Shown: piece after piece, positions 26,071 through 34,809 of the stretch
Position numbering within the stretch: the first letter of the stretch is position 1
How the letters are laid out: every line of letters starts with the position of its first letter
Origin: a virus
IMG/VR virus record: IMGVR_UViG_3300022866_000322
Location: 62,001 to 126,000 of that record
DNA: 64,000 nt
Direction: 5' to 3' (one strand)
Program-made: the position numbers and the translations under genes
Notes under the pieces: model-generated
What the model was told of the DNA's origin: nothing
The model's database searches: none
What the model saw: only the letters and a program-made list of their open reading frames with translations

Positions 26071-26802
26071 TTACTCCTCTCCGTATAATCTAAGAACTTC
26101 AGCCACAGCAGGATGTCTACGTACATCCGTTACTGCAAACTCTACACCAGCAATATATCGACTTTTAAAGTTTGTCATTAAACTTTGAAAATCCAATAAT
26201 CCGTTGTCCTTGGCCCTACGGTCGGCCTGCTGTGTGTCACCTGTTACAACCATCTTAGAGTTCTCACCTAAACGAGTCAACAGCATCTTCATCTGACTTG
26301 GTGTCGCGTTTTGCATTTCGTCTGCAATAATCCACGAGTTTTTAAATGTCCGTCCTCGCATGTATGCTAGTGGAGCAATCTCTATATACTTTTCTTCTAG
26401 CAAACGGGCTACCTCTTGTGGTCTGTAATACTCTTCTATAATATCAAAAATTGGCCTTGTCCACGGCTCCATTTTTTGGTCCAGTGTGCCTGGTAAGAAT
26501 CCATGTTGCTCATCATCAACACCAACTGCTGGTCTTGTTATAAGAATTTTGGAACACTCACCTGCTCTGAATGCTTTTAGTGCGGCCAATACTGCTAACA
26601 TGGTTTTGCCTGTACCAGCAGGGCCTGACGCAAATACTATTAGACGTTGGTCGTTTTCTAATAGATCTACATATTTTTCTTGGTTAAGTGATTTGGGGAC
26701 TAACTGTATAGGACTTTTTCTTTTTTGATATGACTTGTAATCATTACTTTTGGTATTTGTTACTACCTCTAATTGTACTGCCTTGCGACGTTGTTTACTC
26801 AA
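26071..26802 (-). CDS. phoH: PhoH-like P-loop ATPase
   Basis: Residues 60-67 are Walker A (GPAGTGKT). RPAVGVDDEQHGFLPG and IIADEMQNATPSQMKMLLTR (Walker B region) are the PhoH signatures, followed by VTGDTQQAD and VRRHP. The start is TTG at 26802 preceded by GGAGG, reading leftward. PhoH is common in marine phages and its role is unsettled (RNA metabolism or phosphate-stress related). A PIN domain is absent. Confidence 0.94.
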   Translation of the reverse strand: MSKQRRKAVQLEVVTNTKSNDYKSYQKRKSPIQLVPKSLNQEKYVDLLENDQRLIVFASGPAGTGKTMLAVLAALKAFRAGECSKILITRPAVGVDDEQHGFLPGTLDQKMEPWTRPIFDIIEEYYRPQEVARLLEEKYIEIAPLAYMRGRTFKNSWIIADEMQNATPSQMKMLLTRLGENSKMVVTGDTQQADRRAKDNGLLDFQSLMTNFKSRYIAGVEFAVTDVRRHPAVAEVLRLYGEE

Positions 26803-26923
26803 TCTAACCTCCTTGTTGCTTGAAATGTATGGGTTACGGTGTCCGGCCCATAAAAATATTTAACAGTTAGATTTTTTTATTTAATACTACTACATAATAA
26901 TTTAATTCCTGTATAAGTAACGA
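26803..26923. other. 121-bp intergenic gap, minus-strand island
   Basis: An AT-rich spacer between the methyltransferase stop and the phoH start. On the minus strand it contains TTAAATA-like stretches and the GGAGG ribosome-binding site of phoH. I see no ORF and no convincing terminator. Confidence 0.5.
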
Positions 26924-27454
26924 TCACTCACTTGTCCAGACTGCATAGATTCTATTCTTATATCCACTGTCTCGTTTACACACTTCTACACGATAGCCCC
27001 ATTGCGGCGCCATTAGATAGTGATCTACTTCACGCCAAGGATAAAACTGTATCTGGTATTGCATTTGGTTATTGTGGTCGTAGTTGCCAGGATTACACCG
27101 CCAGTATATTCTGGACTTGGGTTTCATTAGCCGCATGATTCTGCCAATCTGATATTCTACCACAGTTTTATCGCCAAAGTTTAAACTGCCCAAACAGAAT
27201 GCAACATCAAAGCGTTGATCTGTATCAAAGAATTCTATTTGTTCTTTGTGGTCTGCGGCATCATTTGCAGGGTCAATACCCACTATGTTTTTAATTAGGT
27301 CTTTGTATGGATGATATCCGCAACCTACGTCAAGTACCCATTCATCGGCTTGTATTTCATTTGCCAAGTTAAAACCTGTTTCACCAAAGCCTGATGTGCT
27401 GGGTTTCCAAACTGACGCAAAATATTCGTTAAGTAATTTTTGATTCATTGACAA
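26924..27454 (-). CDS. SAM-dependent methyltransferase, 176 aa
   Basis: Motif I is WVLDVGCGYHPYKDL near residues 38-52, followed by IVGIDPANDAADH and the post-motif strand FDVAFCLGSLNF. It is compact, without a recognisable substrate domain. It is transcribed leftward from a region where a rightward promoter for 27483 starts. Confidence 0.82.
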   Translation of the reverse strand: MSMNQKLLNEYFASVWKPSTSGFGETGFNLANEIQADEWVLDVGCGYHPYKDLIKNIVGIDPANDAADHKEQIEFFDTDQRFDVAFCLGSLNFGDKTVVEYQIGRIMRLMKPKSRIYWRCNPGNYDHNNQMQYQIQFYPWREVDHYLMAPQWGYRVEVCKRDSGYKNRIYAVWTSE

Positions 27455-27476
27455 TCCTTGATAATTACAGTATACT
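27448..27476 (+). promoter_or_regulatory. sigma-70-type promoter (TTGACA-17-TATACT)
   Basis: TTGACA at 27448-27453 and TATACT at 27471-27476, exactly 17 bases apart. The A of the ATG at 27483 is the seventh base after the -10 box, so transcription would start at or next to the start codon. It drives the cassette from 27483 onward. Confidence 0.7.
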
Positions 27477-27482
27477 TATATT

Positions 27483-28067
27483 ATGATAATACCTGAACAC
27501 ATATTCTTTACTGGTGTACCCGGATCCCGTTGGAGTGGTATAGCACAAACTATTGAAACCATACCTGGATTTAATACCAGTGACCGTACCCCAGAACGAT
27601 CATACGACCATCATGCTTACAGTGGGCACAAAGGTGCATACTTTGGCAAGGGCATGGAGTTTGACGCTAATCTTAATAGAGGTATAGACTACATAAACCA
27701 AGCGTGGCCAGAACCCGGAGGCCACAAGTTAGTTAAGAGTCATAACTGGGCGTATTTTGCAAGATGGCTTAAAATTAACCATCCGCACAGTTGGGTAATG
27801 CTGGTATATAGATCAGACTTAGCCAGTTACACTTGGTGGCACGAAGCAGGTGGCTTCCAGATAAAGTACCCTTGCTACGATTGGTACGAAAACAGTGCTA
27901 AGATGATGATGGAAATACAGAAACAAAATACAGGTATCTTAGAATATGCATACGAAGCAGGTGCAACATGGGAATACTTTACTCCAGACTGGATTGAACG
28001 TGAGTTTGGACATGCTGTTGACGTTCCTACTATACACAAAGACATATTGGTAACTATAATAAAATGA
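27483..28067 (+). CDS. sulfotransferase-like protein, 194 aa
   Basis: FFTGVPGSRWSGIAQTI near residues 8-24 resembles the 5'-phosphosulfate-binding loop of PAPS-dependent sulfotransferases. VMLVYRSDLASYTWW near 102-116 resembles the 3'-phosphate-binding segment. The first gene of an overlapping cassette, apparently leaderless. The substrate is unknown and sulfotransferase activity is inferred from the fold pattern only. Confidence 0.68.
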   Translation: MIIPEHIFFTGVPGSRWSGIAQTIETIPGFNTSDRTPERSYDHHAYSGHKGAYFGKGMEFDANLNRGIDYINQAWPEPGGHKLVKSHNWAYFARWLKINHPHSWVMLVYRSDLASYTWWHEAGGFQIKYPCYDWYENSAKMMMEIQKQNTGILEYAYEAGATWEYFTPDWIEREFGHAVDVPTIHKDILVTIIK

Positions 28068-28600
28068 TTTTTAAAACAAGTAAGGAACTTATTGTTAATC
28101 CAACACAAGGGTTGTATAAATGGGCAAAGATCTTCAACAGGTTACAAAGAAGATTCTTTGAAGGGCAATACGATCAATTGCGTAGAGAAAGGCAAATACA
28201 CGACTTTCTGTACCTAAACGAATACACGAAACCTCATTACATAACGGATACTGATGTATTTGTAAATGACCCCAAGTACGACATAGATGAAGCAGACATT
28301 ATTGTAATTACAGATCAGAAGTTCAGCAGATCTCCATGTCCTGCTATTGTGGACAATGTTAAAAATCTATTAGATCGGTGTCCGCTGTACTTGTGTCTTA
28401 ATAGATGCTATGTGAACATTGACGACAGTTACCACGACACTACACTAGACTCTAACTTTACGTTGGCAATAACACAGTGGTTAAAGAAATCGCTTGATGC
28501 AGACATCACGGATTTAAGTTTAAACTATGTGGATTACGGAAATGCCTTTACTTGGGCTGTTCCTGACAGACACTATTTTATAAGAAAGCGCAATGCCTAA
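28064..28600 (+). CDS. hypothetical protein, 178 aa
   Basis: No recognised motif. Alpha/beta composition with DEADIIVITDQKFSRSPCPA near the middle. It overlaps the upstream gene by an ATGA junction and the downstream gene by eight bases, showing it is part of the cassette. Confidence 0.65.
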   Translation: MIFKTSKELIVNPTQGLYKWAKIFNRLQRRFFEGQYDQLRRERQIHDFLYLNEYTKPHYITDTDVFVNDPKYDIDEADIIVITDQKFSRSPCPAIVDNVKNLLDRCPLYLCLNRCYVNIDDSYHDTTLDSNFTLAITQWLKKSLDADITDLSLNYVDYGNAFTWAVPDRHYFIRKRNA

Positions 28601-29282
28601 ATTACTAGAGTTCTTTGAAGAACAACCAATAAAGTCAGATTGGCGTACACAGTATATTAGATATAGACTGGGGCGTCTGAAACATCAGTATTGGCTATGG
28701 AATCGAAAGAATCCAAGCAAGGCATTGATCGACGAGTATGATTATGCTATACTAGAAAACTGTCAGCCGGGCACTACAGTGTTTTTTGCGAGTTCTGGAT
28801 ACTACTTGAAAGACATATACCCAGAGATCGAAGTTGTAGAAATGCACCCAGTAGTAAAAACATTTTATCCGTCTGTGCATATCTGCAGTGATAGAGACAA
28901 TTTAGAAAATTTATCTATACGTGCAGATAACTTTGCTGTAGTGAACAACCGAGGCGATATATGGACAGAAGCGCACAACATAGCAAAGTATTGTAAGCAG
29001 TACACAAAGATAATGAATCCTGGCTGTAGATTTTTTTACAGTTTTAGAGACACACAAGTATCGGATATCAACAGGTTAACAATTAACTTAGAAGATTACT
29101 TTCTTGATTGGGCACAGAATGTCGCAAAAGATAACGATATGCAATTAGTTTGGCACAATATTGATTTTAGAAAGAAACAAGCTCAACCTGACGGCAGTTA
29201 TGATGCTTTAGAAAATCCAGATACCACAAACGGAAATTTAAAGTTTTGGTTTGTGTATAAAGGGGAACCATGGAAAATGTAA
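28593..29282 (+). CDS. Rossmann/methyltransferase-like protein, 229 aa
   Basis: Strand-loop segments such as GTTVFFASSGYYLKD, then EIEVVEMHPVVK and ADNFAVVNNRGDIWTE resemble a degenerate class I methyltransferase lacking the usual GxGxG. The glycine loop is replaced by ASSGYY, so SAM binding is uncertain. It overlaps both neighbours. Confidence 0.6.
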   Translation: MPKLLEFFEEQPIKSDWRTQYIRYRLGRLKHQYWLWNRKNPSKALIDEYDYAILENCQPGTTVFFASSGYYLKDIYPEIEVVEMHPVVKTFYPSVHICSDRDNLENLSIRADNFAVVNNRGDIWTEAHNIAKYCKQYTKIMNPGCRFFYSFRDTQVSDINRLTINLEDYFLDWAQNVAKDNDMQLVWHNIDFRKKQAQPDGSYDALENPDTTNGNLKFWFVYKGEPWKM

Positions 29283-29815
29283 CAACCTATTTTATTGTAG
29301 CATACGCTGGCGGCACTGCTGGCGATTTGATCACAGCATTACTGAATCCTACGGATGTGCAGTTAGATGGTGCCAGGGTGATAGTCCCAGATCATAGAAT
29401 AAAATTAAAAAAGCCAGGTAGATTTCAAGATGACGTAGCCAAAGATAAGTATATACAAGAGTTTAAGAACACAGTTAGTTTATCAAGTCACGATCTAGAA
29501 TACCATATCAGAAATCATCACCCATTCATTGGCATAACTGTCAGGTATAAATTAGCATACTGGGCTGCCAACCGATTTAAAGAATTGCATAGCGATCGTA
29601 TATGGGAACAGTTAGGAAACGGTACAGTAGAAGACTATGCCGAAGATTTGCTTGATATCAGTAAATCGTTGATTACAAAAAATGCAAGTCATGTTTTACA
29701 GTTGGAAGATATCGCGAATGGCTTAGCCATCGAAAAACTAAGAGAGTTTTCTACAATACCAAAACAGTCAGAAGAATTTTATGATTCCTGGTTGCAAGCG
29801 AACGGATTCAAATGA
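29270..29815 (+). CDS. P-loop/sulfotransferase-like hypothetical, 181 aa
   Basis: A hydrophobic strand then glycine loop (YFIVAYAGGTAGDLITALL) at residues 6-25 resembles the first loop of sulfotransferase/P-loop folds, and the same layout recurs at 32671. The rest is mainly helical. No catalytic residues can be assigned. Confidence 0.6.
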   Translation: MENVTTYFIVAYAGGTAGDLITALLNPTDVQLDGARVIVPDHRIKLKKPGRFQDDVAKDKYIQEFKNTVSLSSHDLEYHIRNHHPFIGITVRYKLAYWAANRFKELHSDRIWEQLGNGTVEDYAEDLLDISKSLITKNASHVLQLEDIANGLAIEKLREFSTIPKQSEEFYDSWLQANGFK

Positions 29816-30045
29816 AAAGAGATCACATTTGGTACATTAAATACGCTAGTGCAATTGTAATACTAATTGCAATGGTTTTCCATGTTAACGGTTGGACACC
29901 CTGGAACAGTTTTTTACAACTGGTGGGTGCGTGTGGGTGGATGTACGTTGGGTACCGTTGGCGGGAGTGGTCAATGTTATTGAACTTTATACCACAAATT
30001 TTTATAATAATTCCAATATTAACATACACGTACTACTTTAAGTAA
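29812..30045 (+). CDS. small membrane protein, 77 aa
   Basis: Three hydrophobic segments (about 11-27, 35-46, 55-75) with Trp-rich loops (VNGWTPWNSF, GWMYVGYRWREW). Layout and size recall the 74-aa protein at 939-1163. Function unknown. It starts four bases inside the preceding gene. Confidence 0.65.
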   Translation: MKRDHIWYIKYASAIVILIAMVFHVNGWTPWNSFLQLVGACGWMYVGYRWREWSMLLNFIPQIFIIIPILTYTYYFK

Positions 30046-30054
30046 GGATTTGCA

Positions 30055-30729
30055 ATGGCTGCAATGCTACACGTTAAAAATGAATTTGTTACACAAGACC
30101 GTTGGCCGTTAAAGCTAACTAAATTAGAACCCAATGAACAGCGTAGTTTTCCTGCAACCGACGGAACATACTATGTGCTACTACGTAATGCCACGTACCT
30201 AAGTAACGATGCAGTCTTTTATCACGTTATGGGAGCGTTTGGAGTTAACAACGAATTTACCATCGAGTGCAATCAAGATAGTCACGCCGTGGTAATAGAG
30301 TACAAAGGCATACACTTATTAGAAAATCGTTACTACCTGCAAAATGATCTCGGTGTTGGAAATTTAAGTTACATGGATGGTGGTACAAATACTACAGCAG
30401 TTAACCCTAGTAGGCTAGGAGATCCTGTAGTTAACTACGTGCATTTCCCAAACAAAATGTATCAAACACTGCATACACATCCTAGTCATCGTATCGGACT
30501 GATACTGCGTGGCAGTGGTCATATTGAGTTAGATAATGACGAAATATTTGATATCGAAACAGGAGATGTTTTTTGGATGCCACGCAATACACTGCACAAC
30601 TTCTGCTGTCAAAAAGGTGAGCATGTTGAGTTATTTGTATTTGCACCCGATTCAGGCACAGGCCCAACAGACGAAGTTAATCCATTAAAAATTAGGACCT
30701 ACGTTGGACAGCAACGCTATGCAAAATAA
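30055..30729 (+). CDS. cupin protein, 224 aa
   Basis: The C-terminal domain has cupin motif 1 (LHTHPSHRIGLILRGSGHIEL near 141-161) with metal-type His residues, and motif 2 (IETGDVFWMPRNTLHNFC) with its conserved His. The N-terminal half has a similar beta-rich pattern without the His set, so this is probably a bicupin. Such proteins bind sugars, acids or metals; no substrate is evident. It overlaps the next ATG. Confidence 0.75.
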   Translation: MAAMLHVKNEFVTQDRWPLKLTKLEPNEQRSFPATDGTYYVLLRNATYLSNDAVFYHVMGAFGVNNEFTIECNQDSHAVVIEYKGIHLLENRYYLQNDLGVGNLSYMDGGTNTTAVNPSRLGDPVVNYVHFPNKMYQTLHTHPSHRIGLILRGSGHIELDNDEIFDIETGDVFWMPRNTLHNFCCQKGEHVELFVFAPDSGTGPTDEVNPLKIRTYVGQQRYAK

Positions 30730-31423
30730 AAAATTATTAATAACCACGGGCCCGCAAGGGTCAGGCAACCACTTGTTTGGCAGACTGTTGAGTCTACATC
30801 CTGATGTCGAAGGGTGGGAAGAACTGGTAGACAAGTACTGGGTACCAAGTGACTTAGAGCCGTTTGCTGAATACTGGGTCTACCCAGAAAGACTTACAGC
30901 AGAAAAGTTTACAGGCAAGAACTATTTCCTTGCTAATGTTAGTTGCCCGTTTATGTATGATGGTGTACGCTATGTGCCTAAAATATTAGAAGTTGCTGAC
31001 CGTAGCCGTGAACTAGGTGTAGATGTTGAAATTGCTATTATTGTGCGTGATCAAAACATAAATGCTGAACAGCAAAAACGTGTGCGTGGAGAAGTAACAA
31101 CACCTATAGCACAGGACTACTACTACAACACGCTACTTGCAAGTGACCACAGTGTGCATTTTTTAGACCACGAAGCATTTTTCCTGCACAAACAGCATTA
31201 CTTGAAGTGGATCAGTAAAATTTTAAACTTCCCTGTCGAAGTTAATCAAAATAAGATAAATAAATTTATAGATACAGATGCAAACCACAAGTACGTGAAG
31301 TATGTACAAGAATATTGGTTAGATCAAGAAGTATGGTCAGGCATCCAATCTAAATCTTCCCGTGGCTTAAACCAAAAAAACATAAATAATATTGTATCGA
31401 TACAGAGGAGTATACAAAAATGA
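30719..31423 (+). CDS. P-loop sulfotransferase-like protein, 234 aa
   Basis: The N-terminal KLLITTGPQGSGNHLFGRLL is a clear phosphate-binding loop of sulfotransferase/kinase type. VEIAIIVRDQNINAEQ near residue 100 resembles the 3'-phosphate-binding region of sulfotransferases. The ATG at 30719 overlaps the cupin stop by 11 bases; an in-frame TTG at 30704 would add five residues. Substrate unknown. Confidence 0.68.
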   Translation: MQNKKLLITTGPQGSGNHLFGRLLSLHPDVEGWEELVDKYWVPSDLEPFAEYWVYPERLTAEKFTGKNYFLANVSCPFMYDGVRYVPKILEVADRSRELGVDVEIAIIVRDQNINAEQQKRVRGEVTTPIAQDYYYNTLLASDHSVHFLDHEAFFLHKQHYLKWISKILNFPVEVNQNKINKFIDTDANHKYVKYVQEYWLDQEVWSGIQSKSSRGLNQKNINNIVSIQRSIQK

Positions 31424-32115
31424 ACGCAAAGAAATTCGTAGAAGACATTGTTGCTGACAACCAAGCACTTTTCCGTGCTAGTCAACTCAACGTTAAGTCC
31501 TACTTTGACAGCAAGCCAGATCAGTCTGAATTAGTAGAACATTTCATCGGTCGTATGGTTAACGAGCGTATGAACATGGTAGAAATTGCTCAACAGGTTG
31601 CTAACATGCCTGCTGATGCAGATGCAGAAGAACTACAACTTTTAACAAAACAAGCTCACGATGAAGCTGTACACTTTAAACTAGTTAAAGATGTTATTGA
31701 GCACATCACAGGCGAAGAGTTAGACGTTAACGCCGCTATTGCCGCTGAACAAGCAAAGCCAACTGCTAAAGGTGCAAGCCTTTTAGCTAAGTATGGTGCT
31801 GACACAGATCCAGCCGCTCTTGCTGCCTATCAGTTAGTAGCTGAAGGTCGTGCAGAAGCAGTTTGGGACCAAATGGCAGATTCAATTGAAGACGAATTCA
31901 TCTCAAGTGCATACGCAAAAATTGCACGTGACGAAGGATTCCACGCAACAATTGGAGCACGTAAGTTGGCGTCATTGGCTGGTAGCGATGACGAGCAAGC
32001 ACGTATTTTAGGCTTAGTTGCTGAAATGCGTAAAGACCTTTATCAAGTAAGTTGCTTAAACACAACTCCTACAGAAGAAGGTCGTCAACTTGTAGCAGAC
32101 GCTTACGGTTGGTAA
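31420..32115 (+). CDS. ferritin-like di-iron protein, 231 aa
   Basis: A four-helix-bundle pattern with two ExxH metal motifs, Glu82-His85 (HDEAVHFK) and Glu172-His175 (RDEGFHATIG), plus candidate bridging glutamates Glu49 and Glu142/146. This is the ligand set of ferritin-like di-iron oxidases and oxygenases. Codon use is richer in Ala (GCT) and more host-like than in neighbouring genes. The product could be a small-molecule oxygenase; the amidotransferase and cupin beside it suggest a pathway, by inference only. GGAG precedes the ATG. Confidence 0.75.
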   Translation: MNAKKFVEDIVADNQALFRASQLNVKSYFDSKPDQSELVEHFIGRMVNERMNMVEIAQQVANMPADADAEELQLLTKQAHDEAVHFKLVKDVIEHITGEELDVNAAIAAEQAKPTAKGASLLAKYGADTDPAALAAYQLVAEGRAEAVWDQMADSIEDEFISSAYAKIARDEGFHATIGARKLASLAGSDDEQARILGLVAEMRKDLYQVSCLNTTPTEEGRQLVADAYGW

Positions 32116-32116
32116 T

Positions 32117-32674
32117 ATGCGTATAGGACTTAGTCAAAGAGTCCTGTTGCACAAAAATAGAGCGTATGATTCACTAGATCAAGGTTGGTACCGATATCTA
32201 AAGGATCATACGCTCTTTGCTGTCCCAAATAATCCAGATCAATTAGACTTTGGGAAACTTTCAAAAGAACTAGATGCTTTTATTATCACAGGCGGTGATG
32301 ATAGCACAGTTCGTAGAGTGACAGAGACCAGATTAGCCACACACATGTTAGCCAAACATAAACCTATAATAGGTATATGCCATGGAGCCTTCTTGCTAAC
32401 AGAATTAATGGGCGGAAAGTTAATGGAAGTAGAGCAACATACAGACACAGAGCATGTTGTTAACTACTTTGGTGACTTAAAAACAGTAAACAGTTTCCAC
32501 TCTTGGGGAATAGTAGAACCGCACAACACAGCGACCACATTAGTAACAGACTTGAATGGCAATTGCGAAGCATGGATAGACAACAGAGCACCATTAGCTG
32601 GAATAGTATGGCACCCAGAGCGTATGCAAGATCCTTGGATTCCAGACGAGATATCTACATTTTTTAATATATGA
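32117..32674 (+). CDS. class I glutamine amidotransferase-like protein
   Basis: The nucleophile elbow GICHGAF contains Cys88, and VWHPERM supplies His166 and Glu168, completing the class I GATase triad. The 185-aa single domain resembles PuuD/peptidase C26-like or GATase1 domains that release ammonia from glutamine or hydrolyse gamma-glutamyl bonds. It starts one base after the ferritin-like gene and is coupled to the next gene. Confidence 0.87.
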   Translation: MRIGLSQRVLLHKNRAYDSLDQGWYRYLKDHTLFAVPNNPDQLDFGKLSKELDAFIITGGDDSTVRRVTETRLATHMLAKHKPIIGICHGAFLLTELMGGKLMEVEQHTDTEHVVNYFGDLKTVNSFHSWGIVEPHNTATTLVTDLNGNCEAWIDNRAPLAGIVWHPERMQDPWIPDEISTFFNI

Positions 32675-33669
32675 ATATAGAAATAGATTTTATTGGGGGG
32701 ACCCATGGCCATTATCTATCATTTTTAATTAATAAATTATTGTTGGGTGATAAAATACCAATGGATCATCCTTTTACTGATTTAGGAACAGCACACAGTT
32801 TCAGCGATCTAAATATGCTTGTCGCATGCGGCCATTGGAGTGCGCCTAATTTAAACAAAAAGCAATGGTGGGTTGAAGGCAAACCACTCACCTTAAGTGA
32901 CAATATTATTAGAATAACAGTTGAGGAAGAGGATCAACTGCCTATTATTCAACTTCAGTTTCACAGAGGTGGTGATAGGGGGTGCGACCCAGCTTTCTTA
33001 CAAACCAATACCTATCATAAATTAAAAGGGAGAAAAATAGGGTTAGGTGATACTATGCTCGCAGATATTAATATAATGTATAACAACGTTGATTATAATA
33101 ACGCCGACACTGTTTTTTCTGCTGACTGCTGGGAGGATGCGCTAACGCAAGAGGGTAAATTATTTTGTCTAGACAAACAAAACCCTGATTGCCCTAAGAA
33201 CATATTAAGGGATTATTTTAAAAACATGTTTAATCAAATAACACCCACAAATCATAATAATGGGTTTCAAAAATGCTTAAGAATATACAACCCTGCCTGG
33301 CCCAATTTGGCTGGCAAAAATATATATCATCTACCATATCAAAGTTTCTATGATCAAACTAAGTTTATAGCAGAAATTAACAAGATTAAAGAATACTTTA
33401 ATTTAAATTTTAAAAGTTTTAATATAGAAAACTTACACACTACTTTTCTTAATAAACAACCGTATAAGGATAGCAAGGAAAAGGTTGCAATAATAATAAG
33501 CAACATACTACAAAACAAAGACTACAAGATACATGAGTTAGATGTTATTCATGAAGGCTATATTAACAGCCAAATTGAAAAATTAATTAAGATAAAATTG
33601 CCCATAGGCCCTGTTAATTTCCCCACAACTGTTAACAACCTAGTAAAACAATACAGGCTAAATAAGTAG
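32671..33669 (+). CDS. hypothetical P-loop-like protein, 332 aa
   Basis: The first strand-loop, IDFIGGTHGHYLSFLINKLL, matches the layout of the 29270 and 30719 proteins (hydrophobic strand, glycine-rich loop, helix). The rest is Asn/Lys/Ile-rich and more AT-rich than its neighbours, suggesting separate acquisition. No catalytic motif seen. Confidence 0.6.
   Translation: MNIEIDFIGGTHGHYLSFLINKLLLGDKIPMDHPFTDLGTAHSFSDLNMLVACGHWSAPNLNKKQWWVEGKPLTLSDNIIRITVEEEDQLPIIQLQFHRGGDRGCDPAFLQTNTYHKLKGRKIGLGDTMLADINIMYNNVDYNNADTVFSADCWEDALTQEGKLFCLDKQNPDCPKNILRDYFKNMFNQITPTNHNNGFQKCLRIYNPAWPNLAGKNIYHLPYQSFYDQTKFIAEINKIKEYFNLNFKSFNIENLHTTFLNKQPYKDSKEKVAIIISNILQNKDYKIHELDVIHEGYINSQIEKLIKIKLPIGPVNFPTTVNNLVKQYRLNK
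33658..33664 (+). promoter_or_regulatory. late promoter-like element (CTAAATA)
   Basis: GCTAAATAAG overlaps the last codons of the preceding gene and is 20 bases before ATG 33685. It matches the TAAATA pattern before other late-type genes. Confidence 0.45.
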
Positions 33670-33684
33670 TACTGGAATACATTT

Positions 33685-34260
33685 ATGGAAAAAAAGAATT
33701 TACATATTAAAGATGCTATAGAAAATACTAAAGCTCTTCAAATGACTGATAGTTCAGTTGCAACACTGTTAGACTTTGAACGTGTAATTGACGAACTTGA
33801 CTGTTATGCGTTTGCTAATTGGAAAAACGGAGAACTGGTAGAAGGTCCGAAGTACGAGCGTTACTTTGTTACCTGCACCTTTATGTGGCCTTATAAGGCA
33901 ATGCCTGACCCACGTGCCGGCGAGCGTCTACTAGATTACGGTTGTAAAGTTAAATATCGTAAAGACGTATTTGAATATCCAATAAAAGTAAAAAGTCCAG
34001 ATGACTTTACACCTGGCACCAAGATGCCTAAATTATCCAAGACACCAATTTGGCTAGTTGAAATTGTTATGCCTAAACAACTTATGCAAGAGATTAATCA
34101 AGGCAGTGTTGAACTTATTAGTGGTAGCGTTGACGCAGAGGACATTGAAGCAAGTTACGAAGAAGGCTTAGACGACAACATGTACAAAACAGACGGCCAG
34201 GCACAAGGAACTGCTAGTAGTGGTGCAGATGACAACCCAGACGGACAGATGAATGACTAA
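33685..34260 (+). CDS. conserved-looking hypothetical, 191 aa
   Basis: A soluble alpha/beta N-terminal two thirds (YFVTCTFMWPYKAMPDPRAG, then TPIWLVEIVMP) is followed by an acidic, Gly/Asp-rich tail ending GQMND that is probably disordered. No family recognised. It overlaps the next gene by eight bases and is preceded by a late-type element, which suggests a virion-related role. Confidence 0.65.
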   Translation: MEKKNLHIKDAIENTKALQMTDSSVATLLDFERVIDELDCYAFANWKNGELVEGPKYERYFVTCTFMWPYKAMPDPRAGERLLDYGCKVKYRKDVFEYPIKVKSPDDFTPGTKMPKLSKTPIWLVEIVMPKQLMQEINQGSVELISGSVDAEDIEASYEEGLDDNMYKTDGQAQGTASSGADDNPDGQMND

Positions 34261-34801
34261 ACTATTTGAAGGCTTAGAGCAAAACGACCTAGCACGATTA
34301 GTTGCACCGTCTTTACATTTTGACGAGTACGAAAGCAAAATGGGCAAGGATGAAGATGTTTGTGTTGTAAGTTATAAAGTAACTGGGAAGTTACCTGCAC
34401 AGGATCTTGTTAACTTTATAGAAAAAGGTTACGAGTGGTGTATTGATGCTGACATTAGTGCTGGTGAATTAGAAGATGGCGATTACTTGGTATTCGTTGA
34501 AATAGAACGCACAAAAGATTTACCTGATCAGGTTATGCAAATGGTCAATGACGTCCTTAATCTCACAGGACAAAAAATTGGTGAGTGGAAGATGCGTATT
34601 CGTTCAGATAAAACAGACCATGAGTTGACTGAAGAAAACATTGCGCAGATGGTCCCATTAAGTAAACAGGATTATCGTGCAAGATATGGCACAGATAAAA
34701 AACTCGACGAAATGCGTACTGCCGCTGGCGTTACAGTAAACACCAAAGCTGAAAAGAACGACCGCACACAAAAATTACGAGCCCAGGCCGGAATCCTTTA
34801 A
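34253..34801 (+). CDS. hypothetical protein, 182 aa
   Basis: An acidic soluble protein with an alpha/beta start (VCVVSYKVTGKLPAQDL), a repeated hydrophobic pattern and a basic C-terminal tail (KAEKNDRTQKLRAQAG). No family recognised. It is coupled to the upstream gene, so the two probably act together. Confidence 0.65.
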   Translation: MTKLFEGLEQNDLARLVAPSLHFDEYESKMGKDEDVCVVSYKVTGKLPAQDLVNFIEKGYEWCIDADISAGELEDGDYLVFVEIERTKDLPDQVMQMVNDVLNLTGQKIGEWKMRIRSDKTDHELTEENIAQMVPLSKQDYRARYGTDKKLDEMRTAAGVTVNTKAEKNDRTQKLRAQAGIL

Positions 34802-34809
34802 ATAACTGC

